Shown here: in pieces, positions 1 to 8,612 of the stretch
Layout: every line of letters starts with the position of its first letter
How positions within the stretch are numbered: the stretch's first letter is position 1
NCBI GenBank assembly: GCA_012511525.1
Contig: JAAZFW010000224.1
Coordinates: forward strand, 1-15,153
Direction: 5' to 3'
DNA from: Clostridiaceae bacterium
GTDB taxonomy: Bacteria > Bacillota > Clostridia > Saccharofermentanales > UBA5734
DNA length: 15,153 bases
Made by a program: the position numbers and the translations under genes
The notes under the pieces: generated by a model
Databases searched by the model: none
The model's input: the letters and a program-made list of their open reading frames with translations, nothing else
What the model was told of the DNA's origin: nothing

Positions 1-42
1 AACAAAAAGCCCTCCATTTGCCGGTTGGACAAATGGAAAGCT
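1..42 (-). terminator. Intrinsic terminator of the TPP riboswitch
   Basis: Read on the minus strand, positions 42-30 and 20-8 form a 13-bp stem (11 Watson-Crick pairs and two G-U) around a 9-nt loop, followed at once by TTTTTGTT at the window edge. This is a textbook Rho-independent terminator. It begins about 16 nt after the TPP aptamer and so is most likely its expression platform. GGACAA just after the aptamer core (minus strand of 56-61) can pair with UUGUCC in the terminator's 5' arm and loop (minus strand of 27-32). That pairing would give an antiterminator, which thiamine pyrophosphate binding would prevent. The stem is seen directly; the switching mechanism is inferred. Confidence 0.85.
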
Positions 43-57
43 TCAATCAGCCCGATT

Positions 58-147
58 GTCCCTCCGCCGGCATTATCCGGTTCAGGTTACAGGGTCGATC
101 CCGTTCAGGAATCCTCTCAGCCAGCTTCCGCCAGCTCCCCTCGTGAT
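58..147 (-). ncRNA. TPP (thiamine pyrophosphate) riboswitch aptamer
   Basis: On the minus strand the THI-box signatures appear in order: GAGGGGAGC near 138-130, GCTGAGAGG near 122-114, GACCCTGTAACCTGAACC, then GGATAATGCCGGCGGAGGGA ending near 59. The CUGAGA and the GGAUAAUGCC...GGAGGGA blocks are the conserved pyrimidine- and pyrophosphate-sensing parts of the family. The RNA folds around TPP and normally shuts off thiamine synthesis or uptake genes when TPP is plentiful. The regulated gene is transcribed leftwards and lies outside the window, so its identity (a thi synthesis or transport gene) cannot be told here. Confidence 0.93.
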
Positions 148-153
148 GGACTC

Positions 154-182
154 ATTATACGGGTCCCGCGGCCGGTTGTAAA
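154..182 (-). promoter_or_regulatory. Sigma-70/A promoter for the TPP riboswitch transcript
   Basis: On the minus strand TTTACA (182-177) is followed after exactly 17 nt by a perfect TATAAT (159-154). Transcription would start near 147, just before the aptamer. Position and spacing fit a vegetative promoter driving the riboswitch RNA and the gene to its left. Confidence 0.8.
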
Positions 183-197
183 GAACATGCGTTACCC

Positions 198-216
198 GGC
201 GATGACCGTCATCGCC
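198..216 (-). other. Short hairpin at the pepP stop codon
   Basis: GGCGATGA and TCATCGCC form a perfect 8-bp stem with a 3-nt loop, overlapping the pepP TGA stop (209-211). There is no U-run after it, so it is not a convincing intrinsic terminator. It may only mark the 3' end of the pepP message. Confidence 0.4.
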
Positions 217-1474
217 TTGCTTCAGCCATCAGGGCCTCGATCTCGGCAGCTTCGCGTAAAATCTGCCGCGACAGGACACGGCAGCCGTCCTTTGTGACCA
301 CGACATCGTCTTCGATGCGCATGCCCATCTTGCGGGCCGGCATGTAGATGCCAGGCTCGACAGTCAGGACCATGCCGGGCTGCAGCAAGGCTTCCCGGTT
401 GGCGACGTCGTGCACGTCCAGACCCAGGTGGTGGGACACATTGTGCCAGAAATAGTCCGTGATCGCTTCGTCGGGCTGCATCAGGCCGGCGTCCAGAAGC
501 CCCCGTCGGGCTGTCTGGCGGCAGGCCTCGTTGACCGCGGCCAGCGTGGAACCCGGCTGAATCGTGGCAAAAGCGGTTTCCTGGCATTGCCGGACGACCT
601 CGTACAGCGCGGCCTGGCTGGCGGTGAAGCGGCCGTTGGCGGGGAACACCCGCGATATGTCCGCGCACAGGCCGCCGACCCAGGCGCCCACGTCCACCTG
701 GACGAGATCGCCGTCCTGGATGCGGTCGTACGGCTGCATGTAGTGCAGGCAGAAGATGTTCTTGCCGCTGGCCACGATTGAGGCGAAAGCGGGATTCAGG
801 CAGCCTTCTTTTGCCAACGCGTGGTCGAACTCGGCCCAGACCTCGTATTCCATCTGCCCCGGCTCAAGGCGGCGCAGCATGGCGCGGATGCCGCGGTCGG
901 TCAGCGCGATGGCGCGGTCGAGCATCGCCAGCTCGTCTTCGCGCTTGATCATGCGCAGCTGGACCAGGAGCGGTTCCAGGTTCTGTGCCCGGGCCAGCAG
1001 ACCGCCATGCCGTTCGGCCAGCTGCTGCTTCAGTTCGGCCGCCTGGCCGTCGCGGGCGCTTTCGTCCAGCCAAAGGTTAAGCCCCGGCCGCTGCGCCTGG
1101 CTGTCCAGCCATTCAGGCAGACCCGACAGCAAGCGGACTTCCGCGATACCGGTCAGAAGACCAGCCTCTTCCGGCGTGGCCCGGTGGCCCCTCCAGCGTT
1201 CATACATCGGGTCGGTCTCGGGGATAAAGAGCACGGCTCGTGATTCACTTTGCGTTTTGTGCAGGGCCAGGACAGCGTCCGCCTGGTCCAGTCCTGCCAG
1301 GTAGAAAAAGCTGCGGTTGGTCCAGTGCGGATAATCCTCATCGGCCGTCCGGTGCGGGGCGCGGCCCGAGGTCAAGATCGCCAATGACTCCTCGCCCAGG
1401 CAGTTGAACAGGTTGTTTCGGTTGGCGGCGAAATAGGATACAGGCAGGCGGGGGCGGTTCGGATCGGCTGTCAT
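209..1474 (-). CDS. pepP: Xaa-Pro aminopeptidase (M24B, PepP type)
   Basis: Cytosolic metallopeptidase that removes an N-terminal residue preceding proline. The N-terminal AMP_N domain (about residues 15-165) is followed by a pita-bread catalytic domain. In numbering from the upstream ATG at 1486, all five dinuclear-metal ligands are present: Asp265 (VDVG), Asp276 (CADISR), His352 (SHHLGLDVHD), Glu377 (VEPG) and Glu392 (RIEDD), with the accessory His359. Length (421-425 aa) is usual for PepP. I prefer the ATG at 1474, which has GGAG 7 nt upstream. The ATG at 1486 is in frame but follows a GC-rich hairpin with no clear ribosome-binding site. The gene lies about 97 bp after accDA on the same strand, so it could be read through from the fab operon or use a weak promoter of its own in the gap. 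Confidence 0.93.
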   Translation of the reverse strand: MTADPNRPRLPVSYFAANRNNLFNCLGEESLAILTSGRAPHRTADEDYPHWTNRSFFYLAGLDQADAVLALHKTQSESRAVLFIPETDPMYERWRGHRATPEEAGLLTGIAEVRLLSGLPEWLDSQAQRPGLNLWLDESARDGQAAELKQQLAERHGGLLARAQNLEPLLVQLRMIKREDELAMLDRAIALTDRGIRAMLRRLEPGQMEYEVWAEFDHALAKEGCLNPAFASIVASGKNIFCLHYMQPYDRIQDGDLVQVDVGAWVGGLCADISRVFPANGRFTASQAALYEVVRQCQETAFATIQPGSTLAAVNEACRQTARRGLLDAGLMQPDEAITDYFWHNVSHHLGLDVHDVANREALLQPGMVLTVEPGIYMPARKMGMRIEDDVVVTKDGCRVLSRQILREAAEIEALMAEARR

Positions 1475-1487
1475 GCGATGCTCCATT

Positions 1488-1513
1488 CCGGGCAGAGAGA
1501 CTCACTGCCCCGG
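1488..1513 (-). other. Hairpin in the pepP leader
   Basis: CCGGGGCAG and CTGCCCGG (minus strand 1513-1505 and 1495-1488) can pair with one bulged G around a 9-nt loop, ending just before the ATG at 1486. It has no U-tract. It may hinder initiation at 1486, mark the end of fab operon messages, or mean nothing. Confidence 0.35.
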
Positions 1514-1521
1514 TTTTCTCC

Positions 1522-1551
1522 AGTTTACCGCCTGCATCCGCTCTCTGGCAA
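1522..1551 (-). promoter_or_regulatory. Weak candidate promoter for pepP
   Basis: In the gap after accDA the minus strand has TTGCCA (1551-1546), an 18-nt spacer and TAAACT (1527-1522). The match is 5/6 for the -35 and 4/6 for the -10. It would let pepP be expressed independently of the fab operon. This is a motif match only. Confidence 0.3.
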
Positions 1552-1570
1552 GGCCTGTGCAACGATTCCG

Positions 1571-3322
1571 TTACGGTGCAAAAGCGCCGATCGCGCGATA
1601 GCGCGCATACCGGTTCGCGACCAGGGTCCGGGCATCGCTTTCCATGAGTTCGTCGACCGCCTGGCGGAAAAACACCTTCATCGCGGTTGCGGTCGCCGCC
1701 ATATCCGCCTGGGCGCCCGGTTCGGGTTCGGCGACGATCGCATCGCAGATGCCCAGCCGTTTGAGGTCCGACGCCGTGATGCGCAGCACGTCTGCCGCCT
1801 CTTTTTCGCGCGACGGGTCCTTCCACAGCAGCGAGGCGAAACCGCGCGGGGAAATGACGGAATAGAGCGCGTTGGACAGCATGCCCAGGCGATCGCAGAC
1901 GCCGATGGCCAGCGCGCCGCCGCTGCCGCCTTCCCCGGTCACAAGCGAAATGACCGGGATGCCCAGCTGCGCCATGCCCAGCAGGTTGGCCGCGATAGCC
2001 TCGCCTTGTCCCCGCTCCTCGGCGCCGATGCCGCAGTAGGCACCGGAGGTATCGATCAGGCAGAGGACCGGACGGCCGAACTTCTCCGCCTGGCGCATCA
2101 GGCGCATAGCCTTGCGGTATCCTTCCGGATGGGGCATGCCGAAATTGCAGCGCGCGTTCTCATCGAGCGTCTTGCCCTTGCGGTGGCCGATGATCGTCAC
2201 CGGCTGGCCGTCCAGGCGGCCCAGCCCGCACCAGAGCGCGGGGTCGTCGCCAAAATAACGGTCACCGTGCAGCTCGATCACATCCTCGAACAGCAGCGAC
2301 AGGTAATCGGTCAGGACCGGGCGCTTGCGGTGCCGGATCAGATCCAGGCAGTCGGATCCGCAGCGCGCCGGACCGCTTGCGGCCTCGTCCAGGTCTGGAA
2401 TGGCCAGTCTTGTCGCACCGGTGCGCGGCGCGTGCAGCGCGAGCAGCTGGCCGAGTGTAACTTTCATGCGGTCGCGGGGCACGATCAGGTCCAAAAAGCC
2501 GTGTTTTAGCAAAAACTCGGCCCGCTGGAAGCCTTCCGGCAACTGCTCGGCCAGCGTCCCCTCGATGACGCGCCGGCCCGCGAAGCCGATAAGGGTACCC
2601 GGTTCCGACAGGATGATGTCGCCCAGGCTGGCAAAGCTGGCCGTGACGCCGCCCGTGGTCGGATCGGTCAGTACGGACAGGTACAGCAACCCGGCGGCTT
2701 GGAACCGGCCTACGGCGGCAGCGGTCTTGGCCATCTGCATCAGGGAGACGATGCCCTCCTGCATGCGGGCGCCGCCGGACGCCGCGAAGAGCACGACCGG
2801 CAGCTTCTCGTCCATCGCCCGTTCGAACAGCCGGGCGATCTTTTCCCCGACCACCGACCCCATCGAGCCCATCATGAAACGGCTGTCCATGACCCCGATC
2901 GCACAAGGCCAGCCTCCGATCCGGGCCGACCCGGTCACAACCGCCTCAGCCAGGCCGGTCTTCTCCTGCAAGGCCTTAAGCTTCTCCGGGTAACCGGCAA
3001 AGTCGATCGGGTTCAGGCTGGTCAGGCCACTGTCCCACTCCAGGAAGCTTTCAGGATCACAGGTCAGCGCCAGGCGTTCCGCGCTGCTGATGCGGTAGTG
3101 ATGCCCGCAGAGCTTGCAGACACTGCCGGCCTTTTCGAAATCCTCCCGGAACATGACGCCGCTGCAGGCGGGGCACTTGATCCACAGGTCGACCGGCACC
3201 GGCCGGTAATAGGTAAAGACCTCGTCATCCGCTCCGGCAGACTGCTGGTTTGGCCTGACCAGGCGCAGTTGGGTATCGGTCTCCAGTCGCTCACGCATTT
3301 GTTTCAAAGCGTCAACTACCAT
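1571..3322 (-). CDS. accDA: Fused acetyl-CoA carboxylase carboxyltransferase, beta-alpha (AccD-AccA)
   Basis: One 583-residue protein carries both carboxyltransferase halves, which move CO2 from carboxybiotin on AccB to acetyl-CoA to give malonyl-CoA. Residues about 40-300 are AccD: a zinc ribbon with Cys50, Cys53, Cys69 and Cys72, then a crotonase-like fold with ASGGARMQEG (181-190). Residues about 325-583 are AccA, with IIGHRKGK (377-384), GAYCGIGAEERGQGEA (427-442) and GEGGSGGA (463-470). The N-terminal helical stretch of about 60-70 residues found in free-standing AccA is missing, and a short linker (about 300-325) joins the halves. GAYCG rather than GAYPG resembles streptococcal-type AccA as I recall it. 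The ATG at 3322 has GGAG 8 nt upstream, inside the end of accC. It is the last gene of the fab/acc operon, 3 bp after accC. No stop codon or frame break separates the halves, so the fusion reads as genuine. Confidence 0.95.
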   Translation of the reverse strand: MVVDALKQMRERLETDTQLRLVRPNQQSAGADDEVFTYYRPVPVDLWIKCPACSGVMFREDFEKAGSVCKLCGHHYRISSAERLALTCDPESFLEWDSGLTSLNPIDFAGYPEKLKALQEKTGLAEAVVTGSARIGGWPCAIGVMDSRFMMGSMGSVVGEKIARLFERAMDEKLPVVLFAASGGARMQEGIVSLMQMAKTAAAVGRFQAAGLLYLSVLTDPTTGGVTASFASLGDIILSEPGTLIGFAGRRVIEGTLAEQLPEGFQRAEFLLKHGFLDLIVPRDRMKVTLGQLLALHAPRTGATRLAIPDLDEAASGPARCGSDCLDLIRHRKRPVLTDYLSLLFEDVIELHGDRYFGDDPALWCGLGRLDGQPVTIIGHRKGKTLDENARCNFGMPHPEGYRKAMRLMRQAEKFGRPVLCLIDTSGAYCGIGAEERGQGEAIAANLLGMAQLGIPVISLVTGEGGSGGALAIGVCDRLGMLSNALYSVISPRGFASLLWKDPSREKEAADVLRITASDLKRLGICDAIVAEPEPGAQADMAATATAMKVFFRQAVDELMESDARTLVANRYARYRAIGAFAP

Positions 3323-3325
3323 GGT

Positions 3326-4705
3326 TTAGTTCTCCTTTCCGTTTGATCGCAGTTGGGCGACCAGGGCGTCGTTGTGCCGGCTGATATAGCCGATATCGTA
3401 CTGGCCGCTGATGAATTCAGGTTCGCGCAGGATGGCCAGGTGGTAGTCGATATTGGTCTGCACGCCGCTGATCAGAAACTCCATCAGGGCGCGGCGCATA
3501 CGGGCGATCGCCTGCTCGCGGGTCGGGGCATGGACGATCAGCTTGGCGATCAGGGCATCGTAGTCCGGCGGGACGACCGCACCCTGGTAAAGCGCGCTGT
3601 CGATGCGCACCCCGGGGCCTCCGGGCAGATGCAGGCTGGTGATCGTGCCCGGACTGGGCCGGAAGCCGTGCAGGGGATCTTCGGCGTTGACGCGGCACTC
3701 CATGGCATGGCCGGAAAAGACGATGTCTTCCTGGCGCAATGCGAGCGGTTCGCCGGCGGCGATCCGGATCTGCTCCTGGATCAGGTTGACGCCGGTTACG
3801 GCTTCGGTCACGGGGTGCTCCACCTGGATGCGGGTGTTCATCTCCATGAAATAGAAGCGTTTTTGGGCATCCACGAGGAATTCGACCGTTCCGGCGCTGC
3901 GGTAACCGGACTTTTGGGCCAAACGCACGGCGGCTTCGCCCATCTCAGCGCGCAAGGCCGCGTCTGAAAATGGCGAGACGGCCTCTTCGAGGATTTTCTG
4001 GTTGCGCCGCTGGATCGAGCAGTCACGGTCGCCCAGGTGGATCACCTGGCCGTGGTGGTCAGCCAGCAGCTGGATCTCGATGTGGCGCGGCTTGTCGATG
4101 AACCGCTCCAGGTAGACACGGTCGTCGCCGAAGCAGGCCAGGGCTTCGGCGCGTGCGGTCTGCCAGGCCTGGGGCAGCTCGTCGTCGCCCCCCGCCAGGC
4201 GCATGCCGCGCCCGCCGCCGCCGGCGGCAGCCTTGATCAGGACCGGGTAGCCGATGATGCGGGCTTCGCGCAGCGCATCCTGCAAACTGTCCACCACATC
4301 TGCGGTTCCGGGGATGACCGGCACACCGGACTGCTGGGCCATCAGCCGCGCGGCCGCCTTGTCGCCCATGCGGCTGATCACATCCGCACCGGGCCCGATG
4401 AAGGTGATGTTGCACTTGGCGCACATGCGGGCAAACGCCGCATTTTCCGAAAGGAAGCCAAAGCCGGGGTGAATCGCTTCCGCCCCGCTGAGCAGGCAGG
4501 CGGTCAGGATCGCCTGGGGATTCAAGTAGCTGTCACGGGACGCAGCTGGACCGATGCAGATGCACTCGTCGGCCAGCTGGGCGTGCAGGGCGGTCCGGTC
4601 GATCTCCGAACAGACCGCGACGGAACAGATGCCCATGTCACGGCAGGCCCGGATGATGGTCACGGCGATTTCGCCGCGGTTGGCAACCAGAATGGTCTTG
4701 AACAT
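3326..4705 (-). CDS. accC: Biotin carboxylase subunit of acetyl-CoA carboxylase
   Basis: ATP-grasp enzyme that carboxylates the biotin on AccB using ATP and bicarbonate. The 459 residues match AccC (about 450). Visible parts are the N-terminal ILVANRGEIA fold, the glycine-rich ATP loop AGGGGRGMR (161-169), PRHIEIQ with His208, the EMNTRIQVEH active-site strand (288-297), and the catalytic-arginine strand GVRIDS. At the position of the ATP-contacting His236 of E. coli AccC (RRHQK) this protein has Asn235 (RRNQK), and the preceding ERDCS reads DRDCS. Both are conservative and other catalytic residues are intact, so activity is expected. The ATG at 4705 has GGAGG 7 nt upstream, overlapping the end of fabZ, 3 bp away. 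It is cotranscribed with its partners accB and accDA. Confidence 0.96.
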   Translation of the reverse strand: MFKTILVANRGEIAVTIIRACRDMGICSVAVCSEIDRTALHAQLADECICIGPAASRDSYLNPQAILTACLLSGAEAIHPGFGFLSENAAFARMCAKCNITFIGPGADVISRMGDKAAARLMAQQSGVPVIPGTADVVDSLQDALREARIIGYPVLIKAAAGGGGRGMRLAGGDDELPQAWQTARAEALACFGDDRVYLERFIDKPRHIEIQLLADHHGQVIHLGDRDCSIQRRNQKILEEAVSPFSDAALRAEMGEAAVRLAQKSGYRSAGTVEFLVDAQKRFYFMEMNTRIQVEHPVTEAVTGVNLIQEQIRIAAGEPLALRQEDIVFSGHAMECRVNAEDPLHGFRPSPGTITSLHLPGGPGVRIDSALYQGAVVPPDYDALIAKLIVHAPTREQAIARMRRALMEFLISGVQTNIDYHLAILREPEFISGQYDIGYISRHNDALVAQLRSNGKEN

Positions 4706-4708
4706 GCG

Positions 4709-5143
4709 TCAGCCTCCAATGGCGAAAATGAGGTCCGCCGACGCCGCCAGCTCTTCGCCGACATAAGCCTTGCCGCTGGCAAAGCCAACCGGTCCGCGCA
4801 GCTGCTTGAGTTCGACTTCCATGCGCAGCATATCGCCCGGCATGACCTTGCGTTTGAAACGCACCTTGTCCATCCCGCCGAAAAAAGCCAGGCGGCCCCG
4901 GAACTCCTCGCGGCGCAAGACGCAGATAGCGCCGGCCTGGGCCATCGCCTCGATGATCAGGACCCCCGGCATGACCGGCAGGGCCGGAAAATGGCCGCGG
5001 AAAAAATCTTCGTCCAGGCGCACCTGCTTTTGCGCGACCACCCGGTTATCATCGAGCTCGAGCACAGCGTCGACGAGCAGGAATGGTTCGCGGTGCGGGA
5101 TGATCTGCTCGATACCCGCCCGATCCAGGATGACGCGGCTCAT
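4709..5143 (-). CDS. fabZ: 3-hydroxyacyl-ACP dehydratase
   Basis: Hot-dog-fold enzyme that dehydrates 3-hydroxyacyl-ACP to trans-2-enoyl-ACP in each elongation round. The 144 residues are the normal FabZ length. The catalytic pair is His51 (GHFP) and Glu65, in the helix after PVMPGVLIIEAMAQ. The start overlaps the accB stop as ATGA (5143-5140), implying translational coupling. No FabA or FabM isomerase is seen nearby, so the window does not show how unsaturated chains would be made; some FabZ proteins isomerise, but nothing here indicates that. Confidence 0.96.
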   Translation of the reverse strand: MSRVILDRAGIEQIIPHREPFLLVDAVLELDDNRVVAQKQVRLDEDFFRGHFPALPVMPGVLIIEAMAQAGAICVLRREEFRGRLAFFGGMDKVRFKRKVMPGDMLRMEVELKQLRGPVGFASGKAYVGEELAASADLIFAIGG

Positions 5144-5592
5144 TGGGCCTCTCCGATCCGCATCAGCGGCTGCCCATATTCCACCCGCTGGCCGTCGTGG
5201 ACCAGGATTTCGCGGACCACGCCGCCGGCATGGCTCGTCACTTCGTTCATCAGTTTCATCGCCTCGATGATGCAGACCGTCATGCCCGCCTCAACGGTCG
5301 ATCCGACTTGGACAAAGGGGTCGTCTTCCGGGGACGGAGCTGCGTAGTAGACGCCGACGACCGGGGCGGTGATCCACTGGCCGTCCTGAACGGGAGGCTG
5401 AACAGCGGGGCTTTCGGCGGGGGCGGTAATCCGACGCGTGTCTTCGGCCTCGCCCGCCTGCGCGGTTCCGGGCGTTTCGGCATGGACCGGTTTTTCCAGG
5501 CGCAGGCGGCTGCCCTCGCTTTCGAGTTCCACCAGGCTGATGCCGTTTCGCTTCATCTGTTTCATCAGTTCGATCATGTCCTGGATCTGCAT
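5140..5592 (-). CDS. accB: Biotin carboxyl carrier protein of acetyl-CoA carboxylase
   Basis: Carries biotin between AccC and the AccDA carboxyltransferase. The 150 residues show the usual layout: a short N-terminal domain (1-35, starting MQIQDMIELMKQ), a flexible Ala/Pro-rich linker (about 36-72), and a C-terminal biotinyl domain with EAMKLMNE, where Lys113 is the biotinylation site. A longer in-frame start exists at 5676, but the ATG at 5592 is preferred. It has GGTGG 7 nt upstream, begins 2 bp after the fabF stop, and gives the normal family N-terminus. The stop overlaps the fabZ start. Confidence 0.95.
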   Translation of the reverse strand: MQIQDMIELMKQMKRNGISLVELESEGSRLRLEKPVHAETPGTAQAGEAEDTRRITAPAESPAVQPPVQDGQWITAPVVGVYYAAPSPEDDPFVQVGSTVEAGMTVCIIEAMKLMNEVTSHAGGVVREILVHDGQRVEYGQPLMRIGEAQ

Positions 5593-5594
5593 GT

Positions 5595-6859
<1,265 letters not shown>

Positions 6860-6863
<4 letters not shown>

Positions 6864-7588
6864 AGTTTCAGACCTCCTGATATTTCGATCACCTGTCCGG
6901 TGATGTAAGCTGCGGCAGAGGATGCCAGGAATGCGGTCAGCTGCGCGACATCCTCCGGCTGGCCGAACCGGCCCAGGGCGATCGCCTCGAGGGCCGCGTC
7001 ACGGACCTTGTCTGGCAAAACGGCCGTCATATCGGTTTCGATAAATCCCGGCGCCACCGCGTTGACGGTAATCTGGCGCGACGCCACTTCCTTGGCCAGA
7101 GACAAGGTCAGGCCGATCACGCCGGCCTTGGAGGCCGCGTAGTTGACCTGGCCGGCGTTGCCGTGCACGCCGGCGGCCGAGGTCATGTTGATGATCCGTC
7201 CTGAGCGGGCTTTGACCATGTCGGGCAAGACGGCGCGGCACATCAGGAAGGTGCCGGTCAAATTAGCGTCGAGCACAGCGGTGAACTGGTCGCGGCTCAT
7301 GCGCATGCAAAGCCCGTCGCGCGTGATGCCGGCGTTGTTGACCAGGACCTGGACCGGTCCGAGTTGCGCACGAACCTGGTCAAGCAGGCTGCGGCAGCCT
7401 TCTTCGCTGGCGATATCAGCCTGAAAGGCCAGCGCGCGCACCCCGGACTGGCGGCAGGCTGCCGCAACCGCTTCCGCCTGCTCCTGTTCCCGGCGGTAAA
7501 CGATGGCGACATCCATGCCGTCCGCGGCCAGCTGCCGGGCGATGGCGGCGCCGATGCCGCGCGACGCACCGGTCACCAGGGCGATCAC
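6860..7588 (-). CDS. fabG: 3-oxoacyl-ACP reductase
   Basis: NADPH-dependent short-chain dehydrogenase that reduces 3-oxoacyl-ACP to 3-hydroxyacyl-ACP. The 242 residues show the Rossmann loop TGASRGIG (6-13), NNAG (84-87), and the catalytic Ser137, Tyr150 and Lys154 (YAASK), with the PGFIETDM stretch and a C-terminal GQVIEISGG typical of FabG. The start is GTG at 7588, overlapping the fabK stop as GTGA, with GAGGT 5 nt upstream. SDR proteins vary in substrate, but the operon makes the FabG assignment secure. Confidence 0.96.
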
Positions 7589-8568
7589 AGGTCACCTCCG
7601 GCGGACAGCGCCTGCCTGAGGCCCGGTACAGAGATCGGCATCCGCTCGCCGAGGAGCGACCAGGCCTGGCGGAACAATCCGGCGACGATCTGGGAAGCCG
7701 GCTGGCAGTCATTGACCAGGCCGGCCACCTGTCCAGCCATGAAGGAACCCTCTTCCAGGTTGCCGTCCTGGACGGCGCGGCGCAGAGAACCGACCGTGAT
7801 GGTTTCCATTTCTTCAAAGGATGCGCCTTGTTTTTCCAGTTCGATCAGGTGACGGGCCAGCTTGTTTTTCAAGGTGCGGACGGGGTGTCCGCCGCTCCGG
7901 CCGGTGACCAGGGTGTCGATATCGCGGGCCTTGATGACCAGCTGTTTGTAATTTTCGTGGATGCAGCATTCGTCGCAGGCCAGGAAACGCGTGCCGACCT
8001 GAACGCCGCTCGCACCCAGGATCAGGGCGGCGGCGACACCGCGGCCATCGGCGATCCCTCCGGCGGCGACCACCGGGATTGAGACGGCGTCAGCCACCTG
8101 GGGAACCAGGACCATGGTGGTCAGTTCGCCGATATGCCCGCCGGCTTCCGTCCCTTCCGCGATCACGGCATCGGCGCCCAGTTTTTCCATGCGTTTCGCA
8201 TAGGCGACCGAGGCGACGACCGGCACGACGCGGATGCCGGCGTCTTTCCAGGCCTGGATGTATTTGCCCGGTGAACCGGCCCCGGTCGTCACGACCGGCA
8301 CACGCTCTTCCAGGACGACCGCCGCCAGGGCGTCGACGTCCGGATTCATCAGCATGATGTTGACGCCGAACGGGCGGTCGGTCTGTTCCCGGGTAAGGCG
8401 GATCTCCCGGCGCAGCAGGTCGGCGTTCATCGACCCGGCAGCGACCAGGCCGAGTCCCCCGGCGTTGGAAACGGCGGAAGCCAGGCAGGCGTTGGCCACC
8501 CAGGCCATCCCGCCCTGGATCAGGGGATAGTCTGTCTGCATCAAGTCACATAGATCGGTTTTTGGCAT
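7585..8568 (-). CDS. fabK: Enoyl-ACP reductase II, FMN-dependent
   Basis: Flavoprotein of the nitronate monooxygenase/IMP dehydrogenase-like TIM-barrel family that performs the final reduction of enoyl-ACP. It is the FabI replacement in streptococci and many clostridia. The 327 residues begin with the family pattern YPLIQGGMAWVA and contain EGTEAGGHIGE with His145, equivalent to the catalytic His144 of pneumococcal FabK, plus the phosphate-binding GGIADGRG and GVQVGTRF. The ATG at 8568 has a purine-rich AGGAAGGGA upstream. It lies 44 bp after fabH; acpP often sits between these genes in related clusters but is absent here. FabK organisms are typically insensitive to triclosan-type FabI inhibitors (family knowledge). 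Confidence 0.95.
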   Translation of the reverse strand: MPKTDLCDLMQTDYPLIQGGMAWVANACLASAVSNAGGLGLVAAGSMNADLLRREIRLTREQTDRPFGVNIMLMNPDVDALAAVVLEERVPVVTTGAGSPGKYIQAWKDAGIRVVPVVASVAYAKRMEKLGADAVIAEGTEAGGHIGELTTMVLVPQVADAVSIPVVAAGGIADGRGVAAALILGASGVQVGTRFLACDECCIHENYKQLVIKARDIDTLVTGRSGGHPVRTLKNKLARHLIELEKQGASFEEMETITVGSLRRAVQDGNLEEGSFMAGQVAGLVNDCQPASQIVAGLFRQAWSLLGERMPISVPGLRQALSAGGDL

Positions 8569-8612
8569 GGTTGGTCCCTTCCTGTCGTTGTTGTGTATGC
8601 AAATCAGGCTGG

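Noticed and set aside
198..216. Intrinsic terminator of pepP
   Set aside because: The hairpin is perfect but short, overlaps the stop codon and is not followed by a U-run.
1478..2509. Long plus-strand open frame antisense to accDA
   Set aside because: It lies opposite a clear conserved gene, its translation has no recognisable domain, and GC-rich DNA routinely leaves such frames open.
4037..5347. Long plus-strand open frame (436 codons) opposite accC, fabZ and accB
   Set aside because: It runs antisense across three well-supported genes and has no family features.
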